From contig JAJEKV010000039.1 in NCBI GenBank assembly GCA_021234155.1, positions 6,122,745 through 6,186,744 on the forward strand: a DNA stretch of 64,000 nt. Direction: 5' to 3'. This document shows, piece by piece, positions 59,701 to 64,000 of this stretch; within the stretch, counting starts at the first letter, position 1, and every line of letters starts with the position of its first letter. The position numbers were made by a program, and so were the translations under genes. This stretch comes from Isoetes taiwanensis. Lineage: Eukaryota; Streptophyta; Lycopodiopsida; Isoetales; Isoetaceae. The notes beneath the pieces are model-generated. The model was not told the DNA's origin. It did not search any database and saw only the letters and a list, made by a program, of their open reading frames with translations.

Positions 59701-61258
59701 GCAGGCATCTGCACGGCAAAGAAAAAATCTTAGCCATGATATTTGCAAGGCTTTTGCATATGCATCATCTGTAACAGGTTTATTCTTCTTCTTGGGAAAG
59801 AACTGCTATAGCCAGGAAGAGTAGATGACAAAGCAGGCATCTGCACGGCAAAGAAAAAATCTTAGCCATGATATTTGCAAGGCTTTTGCATATGCAAAGG
59901 TTTTGAAATACAAATTTCCTTAGTTTCTTAAACCTACTTATTAATAGAAGTGCAGAATATACTCCTTATAAAAACGTCGTTCCAAGCTTCAGGTTTGTTA
60001 GTTTTGTTCAGCAGTTAACTTTTTAGTTATGCAGGTTGAGAAGATGGCAGTTGAGAAGATGGCAGTCAAGCTGTTGAGGTTAGACTCATTATATTAGATT
60101 ATAGTTCATTGTTTTTGGATTTATCAAACCTACTTGGAGAAACCTTACATGGATTGTCTTGCTGTACATGAACTAAGACGAAGTAGAATGTCGATGTACG
60201 TCTTTTTTATATTGTAGATGTACATCTTTCTTATATTGTCTATGGTACCTTTGTTGTTGAGTGAAAGCCTTATTTTGTGCTCATGTATAGTCAAAAGCAT
60301 CTTTTGTTGTTGAGTGAAAGCCTTATTTTGTGCTCATCTATATGTCAAGTGACTTTTGTCATGTCAGTGGAAAATTGTCCGCTTGAGGTTGGAGTATCTG
60401 TCATCATAGTTTAAAATAACGGAGGACGACACTTTGACTATGCCCTTTGCAACTATCTGATTGAGGAAGCAAGTTTTGGTCATAATAATATCTTTTGCAG
60501 ATGCACCAGATAAACAAATTTATTTGGAACAAAGTACTACTCTTTTGTTCTGCGGCTTCCGTATATAAGCATGGGATCCTTTTGTTTAAGATTTGTGTCA
60601 ATTGTTGAGGGTCCTCAAACACATTATTGCAAGATGGAACATTGCAATTTAAATTTAAGCTGCTAAGGGGTGTGTCATAAATGAGCATTATCCACCTATA
60701 GAACATGTATGATGCTCATTGTGTTCAATCATGGTAACCTCTATATCAATACGACACTTTTGCATGTCAAACCACTATTTGAGCCTTGCATCTCAGGTTA
60801 TAGGAAAATTAGCACAATAAAATAGACAATTTTCAGAATAAAGGTTATAGGAAAATGAACACAATAAAATAGACATTTTCCAGAAGAAAGCTAGAAAGTT
60901 TAACCAATTATCTGCTTCATTGCCATGGAAAGTAGATAAATGTTGCCTAAATGCCTAATCCATCAATGATGCATCACAATCAAGTCACAAGATAATCTTC
61001 AATTTCAGCAGCTCATCTTTTCGTGCAACAATGCTGTAAAAAGATGATGAAGGGCATCCTTCAAGTCACATCAAAGTGGAATTGAGTTCAGTTTTGTATC
61101 GTTGTAAATGCTAGAGTGAAAACCCATTGAGTAAATGTTGAGTTGAGATTGAGACTGAAAACCCATTGACGGCCTAAGTGTTGAAGAAGACAAAATGAGA
61201 GCTATAAAAGGGTCACTTTTTATTGGTGGTGTACAAAAAAGCGACCTTATCTCAGCGC
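56561..61258. repeat. Tandem segmental repeat, copy 4 (partial)
   Basis: Matches copy 1 from about 2020 to 7015 with very few differences. It lacks the PPR-bearing insertion and also the MITE found at 5605 in copy 1, showing a clean empty site at 60157. Homology stops at 61258, just after agcgct, which is where the copia fragment starts in copies 1-3. Unique sequence follows. Confidence 0.88.
58158..59521 (+). mobile_element. Helitron-type 5' end with captured gene fragments (copy 4)
   Basis: Fourth copy of the segment at 3603. The 5' end, the MADWAPQSSIS island and the PB1-like stretch (about 59449-59521) are all preserved. Its presence in all four units shows the capture predates the array. 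Confidence 0.5.
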
Positions 61259-61473
61259 TGCTTTTTTTTCGCGAGACAGGCCGTACGGGTGTAATGAAGT
61301 CTGGCGACGGTCATGATGAAGGGGGCTTACGAGCTCCGGAATGCGCACCAAGCTTCCTCCCAAGCTTCCCAAATTTTTTGAAACTTCAAGCTCTTTGGCT
61401 CTGCCGGAACAGTGCACCCTTTCAAACTCTTTTTCGCTTTTCAAGCTCTTTTTCGCTCTGTCTAATTCAAGCG
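61259..61473 (+). other. Upstream region of the unique gene
   Basis: Array homology ends at 61258. This stretch is pyrimidine-rich with repeated caagctcttt/tttcgctc words, like a 5' leader. No clear TATA box was found. Confidence 0.4.
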
Positions 61474-62160
61474 ATGGAGCCAGCTTCGAAACAGGTAACA
61501 ATATTGAGGTTTTTCGCTCTGAGTTATTACAGAGATTGAATTGAAAGCTTTTCCATTTTATTTGCAGTTGCCGGTTGCTAGGACAGAGCGTGAATTCGCT
61601 ACTTGCCGTGGTCTGCCTTCGGTGGGAAAGAAGCCCAAGCAGTTGAAGCCGGAAGATGTTTCGAAGCGGAATGGTTACAGGTTTGGAAGTGTCCCCTTGA
61701 ATGTGGGAAAATGAAGATCAAGGACGTCCAACCAGGTTTCAGGGGTGAATTGACAGATTTGATTCACAAGGTACACTAGAAGAAGCTGGTTAATCACGAA
61801 GTTCGAACTCAATTTGCAAGAGCTTTCGCATGGCAGCACACAAACAAGGCTCTTGCAAACCCAAAGGAATTTTTAGTGAACTGGGCTTCTTTTGCTGCAG
61901 ACTCGCACAAGGATTCCGTGAAGAAAAGGTCAAGAAAAAATCCTATCAATACTTTTGAAAAGAACATTCAGATTGTGATGAGCCGGGTAAGAAAACTCAG
62001 GGAAATGAAGGGTGAGGCTGTGAACAGGCTAATCAAAGTTGAAGAAGAGGTGCTGAGGATGGAAGGACTGGCGCATACGAAGTTGTGTGCAACAGATTAG
62101 CGGATCAGATGTTGCTGAGTAAAAATACAAATTCAGATGTGACTTGAAACGAGATTTTTA
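61474..62160 (+). pseudogene. 5' part of unrecognised gene, with stops and frameshifts
   Basis: ATG at 61474 (MEPASKQ, exon to 61494), intron, then from 61568 LPVARTEREFATCRGLPSVG ... KRNGY. Coding words continue in shifted frames: WKCPLECGKMKIKDVQPGF, LVNHEVRTQFARAFAWQHTN, PKEFLVNWASFAADSHKD, a Lys/Arg-rich stretch, then VVCNRLADQMLLSKNTNSD. Interruptions: a one-base shift near 61683, TAG at about 61780 (within VH-stop-KKL), a shift near 62068 and TGA at about 62148. The words join smoothly across these breaks, so this is one decayed or mis-sequenced coding region leading into the intact part at 62163. Confidence 0.6.
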
Positions 62161-62162
62161 GG

Positions 62163-63558
62163 ATGATGTTTGAATATCGAAGATTTGCAATTTTCAAGAC
62201 AGAGGAGGACTTGTTAAAGGGTCTTCTCCAGCAGACTCTGTTGAGCATGGATAAGGGCAAGTACAACTCTTTGGTTGATGAGGTTTCAATACTGAAACGA
62301 GATATAGCAGCATTTGATGTAAGTATTGAAAAGTGGCATTCAAAAGCAACTCAAATTTCTGTGCTACAGAATAATAAGAAATTTCAGGCCATCAACATCA
62401 CCATGGGTATTTATAACTTTCCTCTATCTTCTACTTCTGAAGCTTGTGTCTTGTGTGGCCTTGATTTTAGTGATGAATACACCATGCATGTTCAGCTGAA
62501 GTGCAGCCATAAGTGGCACTTAGCTTGCTTTTCGTCTGTGCTGGATAGCATGCAGTGTTTAGGTGCAGGGTGTGATGAATCAGTGCCTTCTGCACTTTTG
62601 GTTAAGCTTGGGCTTATGAGTGATCAGACAAGTGCTCATGAGGATGATGGTAGCCATGATGAGCAAGAGTCTGGGGAAGAAACAGAAACTGATGAACCCA
62701 AGAGTGGTAAGATCCAAAAAAGAAAATTTGTAATTGATGAAGAAGGTAGCAGCTCTGGACATGACAGTGTGCCTGAGAGGAGAATGAAGAAACGCATGAC
62801 GAGGAGTGCAAGAAAGAAAATACTTGAGAGTAAGTTTGTGCTTATTGAGTTTGTGCTTATTGAGTGCTGGATTCTAACTGACTATGACAGATGCAGATGA
62901 AGCTAAGCAGAGCCCAAAGTCTCCCAAACATCTAGTAAATAAAGGTGAGTGTTTTTAGCAGTCAGTTTGAGACTTTCATATTGTGATGCTATTCTTGTTT
63001 CATATTATGTTGATCTTGTTTGTTCTTCTTCAGCTGTGAAAGACATCAACATGCAATTCTTAATGGATGGACTATGTGCTGATGAAGGTGAAGAAGCTTT
63101 TGGCGGTCCACTCAGTAGAAAATCCAAAGGTATTGTATGTTTGACTTTCATTACTTAGATAGTTAGGCTGTTGACTTTAAATCTTTCTCTTCAAAGTTGT
63201 TTCAGTAGCAGCAGACCTTAAGGAGTTGGGGGAGCCAACAATTATGCCCAGAAACCTGATGAAGAATTTGCCTGGCTCTCATGTTCATGTTGCTGATGTT
63301 CATGTTGCTGATGTTCATGATGGTGCTGATGTTCATGATGCTGGTGCTGAAAAGTTGAACATTGGTAAGTGAGAGAATGTGTGGTTGCTGATGAATATCG
63401 TCCTATTATTGTTTGATTATGTTTTCTGATGTATTTCCTTTTTTATATCAGTTAAAAGCAACGAGGATGTTATTTCTTCTCCAGACAACGAGGATGAAAA
63501 TGCACTGACTCTTGCAGAGTCATATATGCTGCAAAGGTTTAAAAAAGAAAAAAAATAA
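62163..63558 (+). CDS. Unrecognised coiled-coil / RING-like protein, multi-exon 3' part
   Basis: From ATG 62163 a 222-codon exon runs to 62829, then exons 62891-62944, 63034-63129, 63197-63364 and 63452-63558 (stop TAA). All introns are GT-AG and interrupt after the first codon base, and the joined frame stays open. Residues 15-75 look like coiled coil (EEDLLKGLLQQTLLSM, EVSILKRDIAAF). A RING-like finger follows: CVLC, then KCSHKWHLAC, then CLGAGC, with a C-x4-C last pair instead of C-x2-C. Then an acidic stretch, a basic RRMKKRMTRSARKK nuclear-type signal and a VHVAD micro-repeat. Possibly a ubiquitin-ligase-like or chromatin protein; not identified. It may be the surviving part of a longer gene starting at 61474. 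Confidence 0.6.
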
Positions 63559-64000
63559 GTTATATCTTCTGACTGTGGGAACTTGTAATCTTCTAATATG
63601 CTATCATACCTATGAAGTGATTTAAGTTATTGAAGATGGGATGCAATTTTGTCTGCTAAGCATCCTCCAATTTTGTACTTGGTTCAATTTTGTATACGGG
63701 TTACTGAAATCAATATATATATATACAAGTCTTTGTACTATCAGTGGGTCTATGAGAAATGGTTTACTAAGATCGAAGAGTAAAATTCAAGATTATAATG
63801 GGCAAGGTCAAATTGAAAAGCGAAGCTAAACTAAAAGAGCTGACCTAAATGAATAAATCAAAGTCAAATCTTTAGCCAAAGATTGATTTGTGCAACGTGA
63901 AATCACATTGTACCAACACTAGCAATTTGCATACTCAAGTGTACAACATCAAGAATAATTTGATAACTTGGTGTGTATCAAGCCAGACAACTCCAATGTA
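63559..64000. other. 3' flank, nothing recognised
   Basis: AT-rich sequence with a short (at)n run near 63712-63724 and no supported gene, element or repeat. It probably includes the 3' untranslated region of the preceding gene. Confidence 0.4.

Overview
The window is nuclear DNA from a land plant with a large, transposon-rich genome. The evidence is PLS-type pentatricopeptide repeat (PPR) fragments, a plant-specific PLATZ zinc-finger fragment, Ty1/copia remnants, GT-AG introns and many Helitrons of the plant type (5' TCYTATATTATAATG, 3' hairpin then CTAG, inserted between A and T). A fern or another PPR-rich lineage such as a lycophyte fits best, but this is inference. No rRNA, tRNA, CRISPR or prokaryotic feature was seen.

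The main structure is a tandem array of a ~16.2 kb segment. Copy 1 (1-16244) is entered part-way, copy 2 is 16245-32442, copy 3 is 32443-~56560 (enlarged by an 8.8 kb Helitron cluster at 40508-49315), and copy 4 is partial (~56561-61258). Each full unit holds, in order: a broken PPR fragment (minus); a Helitron-type 5' end with captured exons including a PB1-like fragment; a ~305 bp MITE; a protease/integrase fragment of a copia element (minus) with a long poly-T/CT tract; a compact unrecognised gene (minus; 281 aa in copy 1, 273 aa in copy 2, disrupted in copy 3); a GATCGTG-rich repeat; a 2.6 kb non-autonomous Helitron (plus); a minisatellite-like GAATAGCC block; and one or two minus-strand Helitron ends.

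The unit gene is the only intact, repeated coding sequence. Copies 1 and 2 differ at about 26 codons by replacement but only about 5 by silent change, which suggests diversification. In copy 3 two head-to-tail minus-strand Helitrons sit inside the last codons of the gene. One is mostly a ~1.9 kb polypurine/polypyrimidine tract. The other holds a third, nested plus-strand Helitron that captured dynamin-related (DRP4-like) and PLATZ fragments.

A striking pattern runs through the array: differences between copies cluster at CAG/CTG sites and are not simple C-to-T changes. This resembles systematic long-read base-calling error at CHG-methylated cytosines, so many 'frameshifts' in the repeats may be artefacts. 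The sequence of the intact gene copies is free of it.

From ~61259 the array ends and single-copy sequence begins. It holds a gene with a coiled-coil/RING-like middle and several phase-1 introns (61474-63558); its 5' half carries stops and frameshifts. Nothing is seen in the last ~440 bases.
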